DNA of 64,000 nucleotides. Origin: Pseudomonas sp. Q2-TVG4-2 (lineage in GTDB: Bacteria > Pseudomonadota > Gammaproteobacteria > Pseudomonadales > Pseudomonadaceae). This document shows, piece after piece, positions 36,756 through 46,637 of this stretch. Made by a program: the position numbers and the translations under genes. Numbering within the stretch: position 1 is the first letter of the stretch; each line of letters begins with the position of its first letter. The notes below the pieces were generated by a model that saw nothing but the letters and a program-made list of their open reading frames with translations, ran no database searches and was not told where the DNA came from. The stretch lies in NCBI RefSeq assembly GCF_013620795.1, contig NZ_LGLW01000001.1:62001-126000 (forward strand). The letters run 5' to 3'.

Positions 36756-38067
36756 CCCGACGACGCTTCTGCCAACGGCCTAGCGCGTAACACACAGCGC
36801 CCAATGCCATCAGCAAAGCGGCACGCAGCCAAGTGCCGCCGCTCTGCTGGGAAAGCAAGAGCAGACAGGAGCCGATCGCCAGTATCGGCAGAGCCGTCGG
36901 TGTCCGAAAATGCGGCTCGGCGATCTTGTCCTTGCGCAGCACCAAGACCGCTACGTTGGTGCTCATGAAGACGAACAGCAACAACAGCACCACAGTCTCT
37001 GCGAGCGCCGTCAGCGTACCGGTCACGGTGAGAATCATGGCCAGCAAGGTCGTTAGCACGATTGCCAGCCAGGGTGTGCGCCGCCCCGCCAATACGCGAG
37101 TCAGGATGGAAGGCAGCAGCCCCTCATCGGCCATGCCATAGGCAAGACGACTGGACATGATCATGGTCAGCAGCGCGCCGTTGGCAACGGCGACCAGCGC
37201 TACCGCAGCGAACAGCCAATCCGGCACGGCATAACCAGTGGCTCGCACCACATCCAGCAGCGGTGCAGAAGACTCAGAAAGCACATCGGGGGGCAGCACC
37301 GCGGTGGCGGCGATCCCGACCCCCACATAAACCAGCCCTGCCACCAGCAGCGCTCCGAACAGCGCGCGCGGATAGTTGCGCCGAACGTCCTTGACCTCCT
37401 CCGCCACGTTGGCTGACACCTCGAAGCCAACGAACGAATAAAAGGCGATCAGCGCCGCACCGAGCACCGCGACGGCTGGAGAGACGCCCGGGGTGAATTG
37501 CAGCACCCGAGACGGCTCGCCCTGCCCGTCCAGGATGAATGCGACGGCCAGTATCACCACGACCAACAGGCCCGACACTTCGATTACCGTCATCACCCCA
37601 TTGGCACCCAGCGACTCTCTGATACCACGTGCGTTGAGCAAGCCGATCACCGTCAGGAACACCAACGCGGTTGGCACCGCCGGTGTGTCGAGAAATGCAC
37701 CGAGATAATCGCCAGCGAATGCCAACGACAACCCGGCTGCACTGGTAACGCCCGCAGCCAGCATGCAGAAACCGACCAGGAACGACACCAGCGGCATGCC
37801 GAACGCGCGCTCGGCAAAGACCGCCGCACCACCCGCCTTCGGGTACTTGGTGACGAGCTCGGCATAGGATGCTGCGGTGAGCATGGCGAAACCCAGGGCG
37901 ACCAGCAGCGGCACCCAAACCGCGCCGCCTGCCTCTCCGGCCATCTTGCCGACGAGGGCATAGACGCCTGCGCCCAGCACATCGCCGAGGATGAAGAGAA
38001 ACAGAGCCGGACCGGTAATTGCCCGCCGCAGACGGGATTCTCCGGCGACGAACACTGTGGTTTTCAT
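36742..38067 (-). CDS. APC-family amino acid permease
   Basis: The 441-residue protein has 12 hydrophobic segments and the APC features G-D-V-L-G-A-G-V-Y-A-L-V-G in TM1, F-Y-S-F-V-G-F-E-V-S-A-N-V-A-E-E-V-K-D-V-R-R-N-Y-P-R in TM6 and S-R-L-A-Y-G-M-A-D-E-G in TM8. It imports or exchanges an amino acid or amine. The neighbouring genes give no substrate clue. Its 3' end overlaps the YdjM-like gene by 14 bases. Confidence 0.92.
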   Translation of the reverse strand: MKTTVFVAGESRLRRAITGPALFLFILGDVLGAGVYALVGKMAGEAGGAVWVPLLVALGFAMLTAASYAELVTKYPKAGGAAVFAERAFGMPLVSFLVGFCMLAAGVTSAAGLSLAFAGDYLGAFLDTPAVPTALVFLTVIGLLNARGIRESLGANGVMTVIEVSGLLVVVILAVAFILDGQGEPSRVLQFTPGVSPAVAVLGAALIAFYSFVGFEVSANVAEEVKDVRRNYPRALFGALLVAGLVYVGVGIAATAVLPPDVLSESSAPLLDVVRATGYAVPDWLFAAVALVAVANGALLTMIMSSRLAYGMADEGLLPSILTRVLAGRRTPWLAIVLTTLLAMILTVTGTLTALAETVVLLLLFVFMSTNVAVLVLRKDKIAEPHFRTPTALPILAIGSCLLLLSQQSGGTWLRAALLMALGAVCYALGRWQKRRRASAH

Positions 38068-38201
38068 GGACGATGATCCCCCGACTCGACGGCAGGGGCT
38101 GCACTCAGCAGCGGATGCAATTGAGGCACTCCCAGACGCATGGCGATGGCCGCGTTCTTGTTCTAGATTGGCGCGGTCTGGGGGAGTTCAGCCCTCAAAC
38201 G

Positions 38202-38231
38202 CAAAAGCCCCGGCGCTGGCCAGGGCTTTTG
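38202..38231 (-). terminator. terminator of the chemoreceptor gene
   Basis: CAAAAGCCC / GGGCTTTTG forms a perfect 9-bp stem with A/T-flanked ends, placed 18 bases past the chemoreceptor stop. On the minus strand the stem ends in CTTTTG, so it can serve that gene. Confidence 0.8.
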
Positions 38232-38248
38232 GATCTCACACAATGGCG

Positions 38249-40198
38249 TCAGGTGCGGAATCGGGCAACCAGTCCCTGCAGCTCGACACCGAGGCGAGCC
38301 AGCTCGGCGCTGGCGCCAGCCGTCTGCTCGCTACCGCTGGCACTTTGCTCGCCGATGTCGCGCACTCGGGTCACGCTCTCCGAAATGTTTTCAGCGACGG
38401 CACTCTGCTCCTCGGCCGCCGCGGCGATCTGCTGGTTCATCTGCTCGATAGTGGATACCGATTCGGTGATGCGTCCAAGCGCAATACCAGCTTCGCCGGC
38501 CAGATCCACCGTACGTTGGGTCAGGTCACGGCTGGTTTGCATCTGCTCGACGGCCTTCTGCGCGACCCGTTGAAGGTTGCCGATCAGGCCTTCGATTTCT
38601 TCGGTGGAATCATGTGTGCGGCGTGCCAGCGCGCGAACTTCATCGGCCACCACGGCAAAACCGCGGCCTTGTTCGCCTGCTCGTGCGGCCTCGATCGCGG
38701 CGTTCAGCGCCAGCAGGTTGGTCTGCTCGGCAACCGCGCGAATTACTTCCAAGACGCTTCCGATGCGCCCGCTCTCGGTATTCAGCTCTTCGATGGCATG
38801 GGCCGAGTGCTCGACTTCGCCGGACAGGCTGTCGATCTGGCCGATGGCTTCCTTGACCACCAGATCGCCTTGGCGGGCCTGCTGGTCAGCCTGGCGCGCG
38901 GCCAGCGATGCCTGTTCGGCGTTCTGCGCGACTTCCTGCACAGTCGCGGCCATTTCATGCATTGCGGTGGCGACCTGATCGGTTTCCTCTCGCTGCTTCT
39001 GCACACCAACACTGGTCTGCGCAGTGACGGCGGACAGTTGCTCCGCCGCAGCGGCGATTTGCCCTACGCTGCCGCTGATGCGACCGATCAAGGTGCGCAG
39101 GCTATCGGTCATGCCATACATGGCCTGCTGCAACTGACCCAGTTCATCGCGGCGCGTAACCGCCTCCGATTGAGTCAGATCACCGTCGGCAACCCGCTGC
39201 GCCAACTGCACGGTGTAGCGCAGCGGCACGACGATCATGCGAGAAATGACGGTAGCCGCCGCCAGCCCAAGGATCACCGCCAGGCCGGTGATAACGGTGA
39301 GCAGCAAGTAGGCACTGCTGCGCTGGGCCTGCATCGCTTCGTTGGCAGACGCCAGCGCCTGGTTGGCGGTATCCAGGACCCGCTGTGCCTGGGCGATCAT
39401 CGCGCCCTCCAACGCAATCCGCTCCGCGCGGTTACGACGGAACTCGGCAAACGCCTGCTCATAGGTGGCCAGGGCATCAAGGGCACCATCCATCGTGGCT
39501 TTTTGCTCGTCGTTGAGCCAGGTCTTGAGGCTGGTGCCGATGGTGGTCAGGTCGCTATAGACTTCTTTCCAGCTATCGACAGCCTCTTGGGAGTTGTCCC
39601 CTAGGAAGATGTTTTCGAACGTGCGCAAATCGAGGATGCGCTTGGTCAAGCCGGAGGCTGCTTCGGCAATGGTCAGCGGATCACTGCCCTTGAGATGATC
39701 GCCTTCCAGGCGCAACACGCGCACCGCGTCGTACATGTCCAGTTCGATGTATTCAAACTCCTCACGACTCTTTTGCGCCGCATCGGCCATACGCCCGCGC
39801 AGCTCTACGCCCTTGCCGATCAGCACACCATAGTCGGTGAACTGCCTGGCGTAGTCCGCTGCGTCGCTGCGAATCTGCTGCAGCAGCGCCTGCTCCTGCG
39901 CGTTGGAAATCTCGGAGAGGTCGTCCAGTTCCTGGTTGAGCTGGTCTAGCGTGGCGCGCAACGCTGAAGCGGACGCGTCGCTGCGGGTCAGGGCATAGTC
40001 ACGCTCCTGACCCCGCGCATCGAGAATCGCGGCGTTGATGGCCGCCAGCTGATTCGTCTGAGATGAGCGAGTCACGATCGAGTCCACAGCGAAGAAGCCG
40101 GTACCGGCGACGCCCAGGGTCAGCAACAACACCATGGCAAAGCCAAGCAGCAGCTTTTTGCCCACGGAAAGGTTGGCGAATATATCGGCAGACTGCAT
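38249..40198 (-). CDS. methyl-accepting chemotaxis protein with long periplasmic (HBM-like) sensor
   Basis: The 649-residue chemoreceptor has TM1 (15-38), a helical periplasmic domain of about 250 residues, TM2 (about 295-318), a HAMP domain and a cytoplasmic signalling hairpin with [32 protein letters not shown]. The sensor length fits the helical bimodular domain of McpS/McpQ, which bind citrate, malate and succinate. There is no C-terminal CheR-docking pentapeptide. A TCA-acid ligand is the best guess, in line with the organic-acid genes nearby. Confidence 0.94.
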   Translation of the reverse strand: MQSADIFANLSVGKKLLLGFAMVLLLTLGVAGTGFFAVDSIVTRSSQTNQLAAINAAILDARGQERDYALTRSDASASALRATLDQLNQELDDLSEISNAQEQALLQQIRSDAADYARQFTDYGVLIGKGVELRGRMADAAQKSREEFEYIELDMYDAVRVLRLEGDHLKGSDPLTIAEAASGLTKRILDLRTFENIFLGDNSQEAVDSWKEVYSDLTTIGTSLKTWLNDEQKATMDGALDALATYEQAFAEFRRNRAERIALEGAMIAQAQRVLDTANQALASANEAMQAQRSSAYLLLTVITGLAVILGLAAATVISRMIVVPLRYTVQLAQRVADGDLTQSEAVTRRDELGQLQQAMYGMTDSLRTLIGRISGSVGQIAAAAEQLSAVTAQTSVGVQKQREETDQVATAMHEMAATVQEVAQNAEQASLAARQADQQARQGDLVVKEAIGQIDSLSGEVEHSAHAIEELNTESGRIGSVLEVIRAVAEQTNLLALNAAIEAARAGEQGRGFAVVADEVRALARRTHDSTEEIEGLIGNLQRVAQKAVEQMQTSRDLTQRTVDLAGEAGIALGRITESVSTIEQMNQQIAAAAEEQSAVAENISESVTRVRDIGEQSASGSEQTAGASAELARLGVELQGLVARFRT

Positions 40199-40360
40199 CA
40201 GAAAAAATTCCTAGAAATTAAGCGCACGTCATGGAGTCGGCCGGTGTCGGCCAAAGTTGAGTGCGAAAAACTGAACGATTCACGCGGACCATGATAGCCA
40301 ATCGCCAGCGACTCGTCCGCACGATTGGACAAACTCGAAGGCTGCGCCGGGAAACTCTGG

Positions 40361-42148
40361 TCAATGCTGCTGCAGGTGCCCGTATAGCTTGGCGTAGAGC
40401 CCGCCGTCGGCGATCAGCTGTTGATGGTCACCCTGCTCGGCGATGCGCCCGCCGTCGAATACCAGGACCCGGTCAGCCTGCTTCACGGCCGATAAGCGGT
40501 GGGCGATGATCAGCGTGGTGCGCCCTTGCAGAAAGCGGTTCAGGCCTTGGTGCAGCGCATACTCGGTGGCGGCATCCAGGGCGGAGGTCGCCTCGTCGAG
40601 AATCACCACTTTGGGTTCCGCCAGAACCATCCGAGCCACTGCCAAGCGCTGCCGTTGACCACCCGACAGGCGCACCCCGGAACGGCCAACGATACTATCG
40701 AGCCCCGCCGGCAGCTGACGAATGGTATCGGCCAGTTGCGCGATCTCTAGCGCCCGCCAGCAGGTTTGGTCATCGCGTTCACGCCCCATCAGGAGGTTGG
40801 CGCGCACCGTGTCGTTGAACAGCGCCGGATGCTGCAGAACTACCGCGACATTGTCGCGAACCGTACCCAGGCCGATGTTCTGTATATCGATTCCGGCGAA
40901 GCGTATCTGCCCCGCCTGCGGCTGATACAAACCCAGCAGCAGCTGCACCAGGGTGCTTTTGCCGCCACCGCTGGCGCCGACGATAGCAACCTTCTCCCCC
41001 GCCCCAATCGACAAATCCAAGCCTTCGAGTACCGGCTCGTCCTGATAGGCAAAACACAACCCACGGACTTCGATATCGACGGTGTCTCGCCCCGCGAACG
41101 GGTCCTGTCCCCCGGCATACTGGGGCTCATCGGCGCGGGCCAGCAGTTGATTGATGCGACTGAGCGCGCCGCCCGCAGCATAGAAGGCGTATTGCAGGTT
41201 GAGCAGCTGCTCAACCGGCCCGATCATGAACCACAGGTAGCTGAACACCGCGAGCATCTGGCCGATCGACAGATCGGAGAACAACACAGTAAGCATCGCC
41301 GCGGCACGAAAGATGTCGATTCCGAACTGGAACAGCAGACCGCTGGCGCGGTTGGAGGCGTCGGTCTTCCATTGCGACGCCACCGCATAGTCGCGTACCT
41401 CACGCGCGCGCAGACCAAGGCGGCCGAGAAAAAAGCCTTGGCGGTTGCCGGCACGGACTTCCTGAATGGCATCCAGGGTTTCGGTGAGCGCCTGAGTAAA
41501 CAGCGAGGTGCTGTCATTCTCCAGTTTCTTCAGATGTTTGACGCGCTTGCCCAACTGTACCGTGGCGTAGATCACCAGCGGGTTGAACAACAGAATCAGC
41601 AACGCCAGCTGCCAGTGCATCCAGACCAGGATTGCGGCCGTACCGGCTATCGACAGCACCGCCACCAGCAGCCGGCTGAGGGTTTCGCCGATGAACTTGT
41701 CGATGGTCTCCAGATCGGTGACCAGATGCGCGGCGACCGTTCCACCGCCAAGGCTTTCATACTCGCTCAGCGCGATGCGTTTAAGGCGTTCGATCAGGCG
41801 TACGCGGATGCGATAGACCAAGTCCTTCGACAGCCTGGCGAACAGGCGCGCTTGCAATACGTTGAAGACCAGCGCGGATGCCCGGAGCAGCAGCGTCACG
41901 CAGAGCATCAACGCGATGTAGCCGAACGCCGTCTGCCACTCCGCAGCCAGGAAGCGATCCATGACCTGCAGCGCGGTGTCGCCCTGCCCCAGCAGCACCT
42001 CATCGACCAGCAGAGGCAGCAACAAGGGGATCGGCACGCTGCAGAGGGTCGCCAGCACGGCCACAAGATTGGCAAGGACCAGCGCCTTGCGATGATGCAG
42101 CGCGAGGCGACGGATCTCCGCCCAGCTGAGCTGATCAGGCACTGACAT
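40361..42148 (-). CDS. ABC exporter half-transporter (MsbA-like fold)
   Basis: The 595-residue protein fuses a six-helix membrane domain (about 20-310) with an ATPase (about 350-590): Walker A G-A-S-G-G-G-K-S-T, signature R-L-S-G-G-Q-R-Q-R and Walker B V-V-I-L-D-E-A-T-S-A-L-D. It should work as a homodimer and export a lipid, drug or peptide; MsbA proper is elsewhere in most pseudomonads. Its first 14 bases overlap the end of the DsbA-like gene, so the two are probably co-translated. Confidence 0.94.
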   Translation of the reverse strand: MSVPDQLSWAEIRRLALHHRKALVLANLVAVLATLCSVPIPLLLPLLVDEVLLGQGDTALQVMDRFLAAEWQTAFGYIALMLCVTLLLRASALVFNVLQARLFARLSKDLVYRIRVRLIERLKRIALSEYESLGGGTVAAHLVTDLETIDKFIGETLSRLLVAVLSIAGTAAILVWMHWQLALLILLFNPLVIYATVQLGKRVKHLKKLENDSTSLFTQALTETLDAIQEVRAGNRQGFFLGRLGLRAREVRDYAVASQWKTDASNRASGLLFQFGIDIFRAAAMLTVLFSDLSIGQMLAVFSYLWFMIGPVEQLLNLQYAFYAAGGALSRINQLLARADEPQYAGGQDPFAGRDTVDIEVRGLCFAYQDEPVLEGLDLSIGAGEKVAIVGASGGGKSTLVQLLLGLYQPQAGQIRFAGIDIQNIGLGTVRDNVAVVLQHPALFNDTVRANLLMGRERDDQTCWRALEIAQLADTIRQLPAGLDSIVGRSGVRLSGGQRQRLAVARMVLAEPKVVILDEATSALDAATEYALHQGLNRFLQGRTTLIIAHRLSAVKQADRVLVFDGGRIAEQGDHQQLIADGGLYAKLYGHLQQH

Positions 42149-42767
42149 TGTGTTCCAGCCAGCGGTTCAGCAAAGGCGAGAGCGCTTCGAGAGGTTGATA
42201 GCCGTTGGTCAACAGGGCAAGCTGGCCATTATGCTCCGCGAGCAAGGTCGGAAAGCCGGCGATGCCCAGATTGCGCGTCCAGTCGAAATCCGCGGTGGTG
42301 GCGTCGCGGATGGCCTGCGAATCGAAACGGTCGGCGAAATCCGCACGGGGTAGACCGGCCCTTTCGGCGAGATCGAGCAGTTCCGGCGGCAAGGTGACGT
42401 TACGCGCTTCGACATAGAAGGCACGCTGGATCAGGCCGGCGAGGGTCCAGCCCGCTTGCGCATCCAGACTGCGCGCCGCCACCAGTGCACGGCAGGCGGG
42501 CTCGGTGTCGTAGACCAGGCCTTCCGGCAATCCGGCATCGAAGTTGAACGGCTGAGCGCTCGCGTCATGCACCGCTCGCCAATAGGAAGCGGTGCGTTCG
42601 CGGCCGGCCTGATCCATGGCGATGCGCTCCTGCCGCAGACCGCCGACCACCAGATCGGCACCCACACCCTGAGTCTGCGCTCGAGCAATCAAAGCTTGTA
42701 CCACTGGTGCAAAACCCCAGCACCATGAGCACATCGGGTCCATCACATAGATCAGTCGGGTACGCAT
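42135..42767 (-). CDS. DsbA-family (FrnE-like) thioredoxin-fold protein
   Basis: The 210-residue protein has the active site D-P-M-C-S-W-C-W-G-F (Cys13, Cys16) at the N-terminus without a signal peptide, an alpha-helical insertion and the cis-Pro region G-I-A-G-F-P-T-L. It is therefore a cytoplasmic DsbA-like oxidoreductase of the FrnE class. ATG 42767 is chosen because 42818 would add residues before the first beta strand. It is followed by the ABC exporter with a 14-base overlap, as in PA0859-PA0860 from memory. Confidence 0.9.
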   Translation of the reverse strand: MRTRLIYVMDPMCSWCWGFAPVVQALIARAQTQGVGADLVVGGLRQERIAMDQAGRERTASYWRAVHDASAQPFNFDAGLPEGLVYDTEPACRALVAARSLDAQAGWTLAGLIQRAFYVEARNVTLPPELLDLAERAGLPRADFADRFDSQAIRDATTADFDWTRNLGIAGFPTLLAEHNGQLALLTNGYQPLEALSPLLNRWLEHNVSA

Positions 42768-42828
42768 TGGGGCTCCGGTTATCGAGTGGAGCGCAAACTG
42801 CGCACCTTCATTTGGCAAGCGGCCTCAG

Positions 42829-43764
42829 CTACGCGCCCTGCTTGCGGTAGTTATGACCGATCGGGTGCGGCTGGTTGCGCTTGAGCGCCAGTTCGATCTG
42901 CTTCTGCCGCTCGCGGGCGCTGGTACGAGTCTTCTCGCTGAGGGTGTTCCAGCAATGCGGGCAGCTGATACCTGGAGCGTAGTGCTCCGATTGCCGGTCC
43001 TCCAGCGAGATCGGTGTACGGCAGGCATGACACTGGTCGAAGTCGCCTTCGCTGAGGTCGTGGCGCACGGTCACCCGGTTGTCGAAAACGAAACAATCGC
43101 CACGCCAGCGCGTCTCCTCCTGCGGGACTGCTTCGAGGTATTTGAGGATGCCGCCCTTGAGGTGATAAACCTCCTCGAACCCTTCACCCAGCATGTAACT
43201 GGAAGCCTTCTCGCAGCGGATGCCGCCCGTACAGAACATGGCGACCTTCTTGTGCTTGGCCGGGTCGTAGTGCGCCTTGATGTACTCGGGAAACTCACGG
43301 AACGACTTGGTCTGCGGATCGGCCGCCCCTTCGAAGGTGCCGATAGCCACTTCATAATCGTTGCGGGTGTCGATCAACAGCACCTCGGGGTCATCGATCA
43401 GCGCGTTCCAGTCCTGCGGTTCGACGTAGGTGCCGACACGCTGATTGGGGTCGACGCCCGGCACGCCCAGGGTAACGATTTCCTTCTTCAGCTTGACCTT
43501 GGTGCGATAGAACGGCTGCTCGTCGCAGTAGGATTCCTTGTGGTCGATGTCGGCCAGGCGCATATCGGTGCCAAACCAGGCGAGCAAGGCGTCGATGCCC
43601 TCTCGGCTGCCGGATACCGTGCCATTGATGCCTTCTTCGGCGAGCAACAGAGTGCCCTTGATGCCGTTGGCGTTGAGGATTTCGAGCAGGGGCTCGCGCA
43701 ACGCAACGTAGTCCGGCAGGGAGACGAACTTGTACAGCGCCGCGACGACGATGTTCTGGGTCAT
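42829..43764 (-). CDS. trhO: tRNA uridine-34 hydroxylase TrhO (YceA rhodanese)
   Basis: The 311-residue protein hydroxylates U34 of certain tRNAs to ho5U with O2. The layout is an N-terminal acylphosphatase-like part (5-95), a rhodanese domain with active-site C-T-G-G-I-R-C-E (Cys178) and a cysteine-rich C-terminus with C-H-A-C and C-P-H-C pairs that may bind zinc. ATG 43764 fits better than 43788. It ends 61 bases before the DsbA-like gene starts. Confidence 0.95.
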   Translation of the reverse strand: MTQNIVVAALYKFVSLPDYVALREPLLEILNANGIKGTLLLAEEGINGTVSGSREGIDALLAWFGTDMRLADIDHKESYCDEQPFYRTKVKLKKEIVTLGVPGVDPNQRVGTYVEPQDWNALIDDPEVLLIDTRNDYEVAIGTFEGAADPQTKSFREFPEYIKAHYDPAKHKKVAMFCTGGIRCEKASSYMLGEGFEEVYHLKGGILKYLEAVPQEETRWRGDCFVFDNRVTVRHDLSEGDFDQCHACRTPISLEDRQSEHYAPGISCPHCWNTLSEKTRTSARERQKQIELALKRNQPHPIGHNYRKQGA

Positions 43765-43897
43765 GCGGGTAATTTCTCCAGTGGTCACCCACGTAAAGGG
43801 CGGACCGGGAATGCGAAAACGGCAACGCCGGCGTGAGCCGGCGCGGCGCGCATTCTATCAATAAACGAGCGCCATGCTTCAAGCGCCAGCTGGCGGC

Positions 43898-44197
43898 TTA
43901 CTTATGGCCGCCCGCGCAGACCGGGGAATCGGGCGCGGCGCCCTGCTCGGCCCATTCTTCGGGGGTATAGGTGTGTAGCGCGAGGGCATGTATCTGCTGC
44001 ATCAGCTCGCCCATGGCGGCGTAGGCCTTCTGATGACGCTTGACGGCATTGAGCCCGGCGAATTGCTCGCTGACAATCACCGCCTTGTAGTGGGTTTCTT
44101 GGCCACGGCTGTGCATGTGGCTTTCATCCAGCACCTGCAGAAACACCGGTTGCAAGGCGGCTTCCAGTGCGTTTTCGATCGAGAATAGTTTGGACAT
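43898..44197 (-). CDS. bolA: BolA-family protein
   Basis: The 99-residue protein has the BolA fold: L-Q-P-V-F-L-Q-V-L-D-E-S-H-M-H-S-R-G and the H-Y-K-A-V-I-V-S-E-x-F-x-G-L-N-A-V-K-R-H-Q class II KH-like nucleic-acid/iron-sulphur-interaction stretch. BolA partners with monothiol glutaredoxin in iron-sulphur trafficking and affects morphology and biofilm. The DUF2059 gene lies 15 bases upstream on the same strand. Confidence 0.95.
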   Translation of the reverse strand: MSKLFSIENALEAALQPVFLQVLDESHMHSRGQETHYKAVIVSEQFAGLNAVKRHQKAYAAMGELMQQIHALALHTYTPEEWAEQGAAPDSPVCAGGHK

Positions 44198-44212
44198 GCC
44201 TGGCAGGCTCCC

Positions 44213-44722
44213 TCAAGGCTTCTTCTGGGTATCGAGTTCGGCTGTCATTTCAGCCAGTAATTTGTTCACCTGCGGTACGGCGCTCTCCAGCTTACTCTGG
44301 GTCACCTGCGCCGAGCGGGCGTTGAGCTGTGGTAGCTGCGTGAGCATCTTCTTGCCCAGTTCAGATTCGTAGAATTCGTTCAGCTGATCGAGCTCCGGTT
44401 CGCTGAAGGTCTCGGTGTACAGCGCCACCAGGTCGGGCTTGACCTGCTCCCAGCCGATCGCCTTGTCGAGCGCAGCGTCGGCCTTCGATTGGTAGCTCTC
44501 CAGCAGCCCACGCTTGCTCTCGGGCGCCTGGGTCTGCTCGAACCGCTCGGCAAACATCTGCTGCACCTGGGCATACACCGGGACCGCGATGCGATCGGCG
44601 TTGACCAGTTCGAGAAAGCGCTCGGCCTGAGCCGCATGGCTAGCGCTGTCGGCGTTGGCCTGACCAGCGAGCAGCGCCATCGACAGCGCGCCACACAGAC
44701 CGAATGTATTGAGAATGTGCAT
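44213..44722 (-). CDS. periplasmic DUF2059 protein
   Basis: The 169-residue product has a signal peptide ending G-Q-A-N-A-D and the DUF2059 pattern Y-x-x-x-F-S-E-P-E-L-D-Q-L-N-E-F-Y-E-S-E-L-G-K-K-M-L. It is largely helical. The start is ATG 44722; the longer frame begins in the fumC region. The family is broadly distributed and its task is unknown. Co-transcription with bolA is likely because of the 15-base gap. Confidence 0.9.
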   Translation of the reverse strand: MHILNTFGLCGALSMALLAGQANADSASHAAQAERFLELVNADRIAVPVYAQVQQMFAERFEQTQAPESKRGLLESYQSKADAALDKAIGWEQVKPDLVALYTETFSEPELDQLNEFYESELGKKMLTQLPQLNARSAQVTQSKLESAVPQVNKLLAEMTAELDTQKKP

Positions 44723-44870
44723 TAGGTGATCCTTGCCGAACGATAGATGAGCCTCAATGGACACATTCTGCGCGCGGAGTTCCAATCGCTCAAGGAACAG
44801 CCAAGCAGCGGATTGAACCAGTGTCGTCAGCCGACGACCTAACAGGAAGACCTCATCGATGGAGTACGGC

Positions 44871-46262
44871 ATGACACGCACCGAAACCGACAGTCTGGGC
44901 CCAGTGGAAGTGCCGGAACAGGCTTACTGGGGCGCGCAGACTCAGCGCTCGTTGATCAACTTCGCCATTGGCGATCAACGCATGCCGCTGGCCGTATGCC
45001 ATGCGCTGGCCCTGATCAAAAAGGCCGCAGCCCGCGTCAACGACCGTATCGGTGACTTGCCGCCCGACATTGCGCGCCTGATCGAGCAGGCAGCCGATGA
45101 AATCCTTCATGGCCAGCACGATGATCAGTTCCCGCTGGTGGTCTGGCAGACCGGTAGCGGCACCCAAACCAATATGAACGTCAACGAGGTGATCGCCGGT
45201 CGCGCCAACGAGCTGGCCGGCGGCACCCGCGGCGGCAAGAGCCCGGTGCATCCTAACGATCATGTCAACCGCGCCCAAAGTTCCAACGATTGCTTCCCGA
45301 CGGCCATGCACATCGCCATCGCCCGCGCCGTCCATAACGATTTGCTGCCGGCCATCGCCGAGCTGTCCGGCGGCATCGCCGAGCAGGCGGCGCGCCACGG
45401 ACAGCTGGTCAAGACCGGTCGCACGCACATGATGGACGCGACTCCGGTGACCTTCGGCCAGGAGTTGTCGGCCTTCGTCGCCCAGCTGGACATCGCCGAA
45501 GAAGCGATCCGTCACGCGCTGCCTGCAGTATTCGAACTGGCTCAGGGCGGTACGGCAGTGGGTACCGGGCTCAACGCACCGCACGGATTTGCCGAAGCGA
45601 TCGCAGCGGAGCTGGCGGCGCTGTCTGGTCTGCCGTTTGTCTCGGCTCCGAACAAGTTCGCCGCGCTGTCCGGGCATGAGCCGCTAGTCGCCCTCTCCGG
45701 CGCGCTGAAAGCCCTGGCCACGGCGCTGATGAAAATCGCCAACGACCTGCGGCTACTGGGCTCGGGACCACGCGGGGGGTTTGCCGAAGTCCGCCTGCCA
45801 GCCAACGAACCAGGCAGCTCGATCATGCCGGGCAAGGTCAACCCGACCCAGTGCGAGGCGCTGTCGATGCTCGCCTGCCAGGTGATGGGCAACGACGTGA
45901 CGGTCGGCTTTGCCGCCAGTCAGGGACATTTGCAACTTAACGTGTTCAAGCCGGTGATCGTGCACAACATGCTCGAATCCATTCGCCTGTTGGCCGATGG
46001 CTGCCGCAACTTCAACACCCATTGCATTGTTGGGATGGAGCCGGATGCCGCGCGCATGGCGGAGCACCTGGAGCGTGGTTTGATGCTGGTGACCGCGCTG
46101 AATCCGCACATCGGCTACGACAAGGCCGCGGAAATTGCCAAGAAGGCCTATGCCGAAGGCCGCACTCTGCGTGAAGCCGCGCTGGAACTCGGCTATCTGA
46201 CGGACGAGGAGTTCGATCAGTGGGTGCGGCCGGAAACCATGCTGGAATCCAGCCGCAGCTGA
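44871..46262 (+). CDS. fumC: class II fumarate hydratase
   Basis: The 463-residue iron-free fumarase interconverts fumarate and malate. Signature motifs are [41 protein letters not shown] and the mobile loop [12 protein letters not shown]. Two starts compete: ATG 44859 (AGGAAG, spacing 10) and ATG 44871 (GGAG, spacing 6). The second matches the family N-terminus T-R-x-E-T-D-S-L-G-x-V-E-V-P. It is divergent from DUF2059. Confidence 0.97.
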   Translation: MTRTETDSLGPVEVPEQAYWGAQTQRSLINFAIGDQRMPLAVCHALALIKKAAARVNDRIGDLPPDIARLIEQAADEILHGQHDDQFPLVVWQTGSGTQTNMNVNEVIAGRANELAGGTRGGKSPVHPNDHVNRAQSSNDCFPTAMHIAIARAVHNDLLPAIAELSGGIAEQAARHGQLVKTGRTHMMDATPVTFGQELSAFVAQLDIAEEAIRHALPAVFELAQGGTAVGTGLNAPHGFAEAIAAELAALSGLPFVSAPNKFAALSGHEPLVALSGALKALATALMKIANDLRLLGSGPRGGFAEVRLPANEPGSSIMPGKVNPTQCEALSMLACQVMGNDVTVGFAASQGHLQLNVFKPVIVHNMLESIRLLADGCRNFNTHCIVGMEPDAARMAEHLERGLMLVTALNPHIGYDKAAEIAKKAYAEGRTLREAALELGYLTDEEFDQWVRPETMLESSRS

Positions 46263-46320
46263 GCCTTCTCAGGCAAGGCGCAGGCGGACTATTGGCTTTT
46301 CGCCACACCGCGTAGTCCCG

Positions 46321-46347
46321 GATCGCCAGCAAGCTGGCTCCTACAAA
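46321..46347. repeat. REP sequence
   Basis: GATCGCCAGCAAGCTGGCTCCTACAAA is the GCCAGC/GCTGGC variant of the Pseudomonas REP family. It lies 58 bases after fumC. Confidence 0.85.
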
Positions 46348-46403
46348 GCCACACCGCTGAGTCTGGGAGCGCAGCCACTAAGTCCGAAAACCGGTTGTGT
46401 CTA

Positions 46404-46620
46404 AACAAAGAACCCGCGCCATTGGGTGCGCAACGCTGTTCACTTAAGCAAGTTCGCCCCGAGGTCGGGCCTCCCACGAAAGCAGCAGATTCACACCAGC
46501 CCTGTGGGAGGCGCGCCCTCGCGGCGAATGCGGGATACGGCGCGCCCCAAAATCAGAAGCGCGCCGCGAGCCGTTACCGTTTAAGTGAACAGCATTATCA
46601 TCGGGTGCGGGTTCTTTGTT
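46404..46620. mobile_element. 217-bp nested inverted-repeat element, MITE-like
   Basis: The outer arms are 46404-46447 and 46581-46620. AACAAAGAACCCGC pairs with GCGGGTTCTTTGTT, and GCTGTTCACTTAA pairs with TTAAGTGAACAGC, with an imperfect section between. Inside lie CCTCCCAC/GTGGGAGG (46470-46477, 46504-46511) and CTCGCGGCG/CGCCGCGAG (46518-46526, 46562-46570). No coding frame is present. It could be a miniature transposable element or an insertion-sequence remnant; no target duplication is clear. Confidence 0.6.
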
Positions 46621-46637
46621 ATCGGGTCAGCGCAAGC

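Larger units (their letters stand above)
46263..46637. other. repeat-filled gap between convergent fumC and thiolase genes
   Basis: This 375-base stretch holds no gene. It holds a REP (46321-46347) and a 217-bp element of nested inverted repeats (46404-46620). Confidence 0.8.

Noticed and set aside
37991..39604. 537-codon open frame on the plus strand
   Set aside because: It lies opposite the chemoreceptor gene, is Gln/Leu/His-rich low-complexity, has no family resemblance, and is a typical antisense frame of high-GC coding DNA.
40766..42145. 459-codon open frame on the plus strand
   Set aside because: It is fully antisense to the ABC exporter, which has all ABC motifs; the Gln/Arg-rich translation looks like a mirror frame.
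46400..46625. Target-site duplication around the 217-bp element
   Set aside because: Flanking TA/AT bases do not give a convincing duplication; any TA assignment would require shifting one end by a base.
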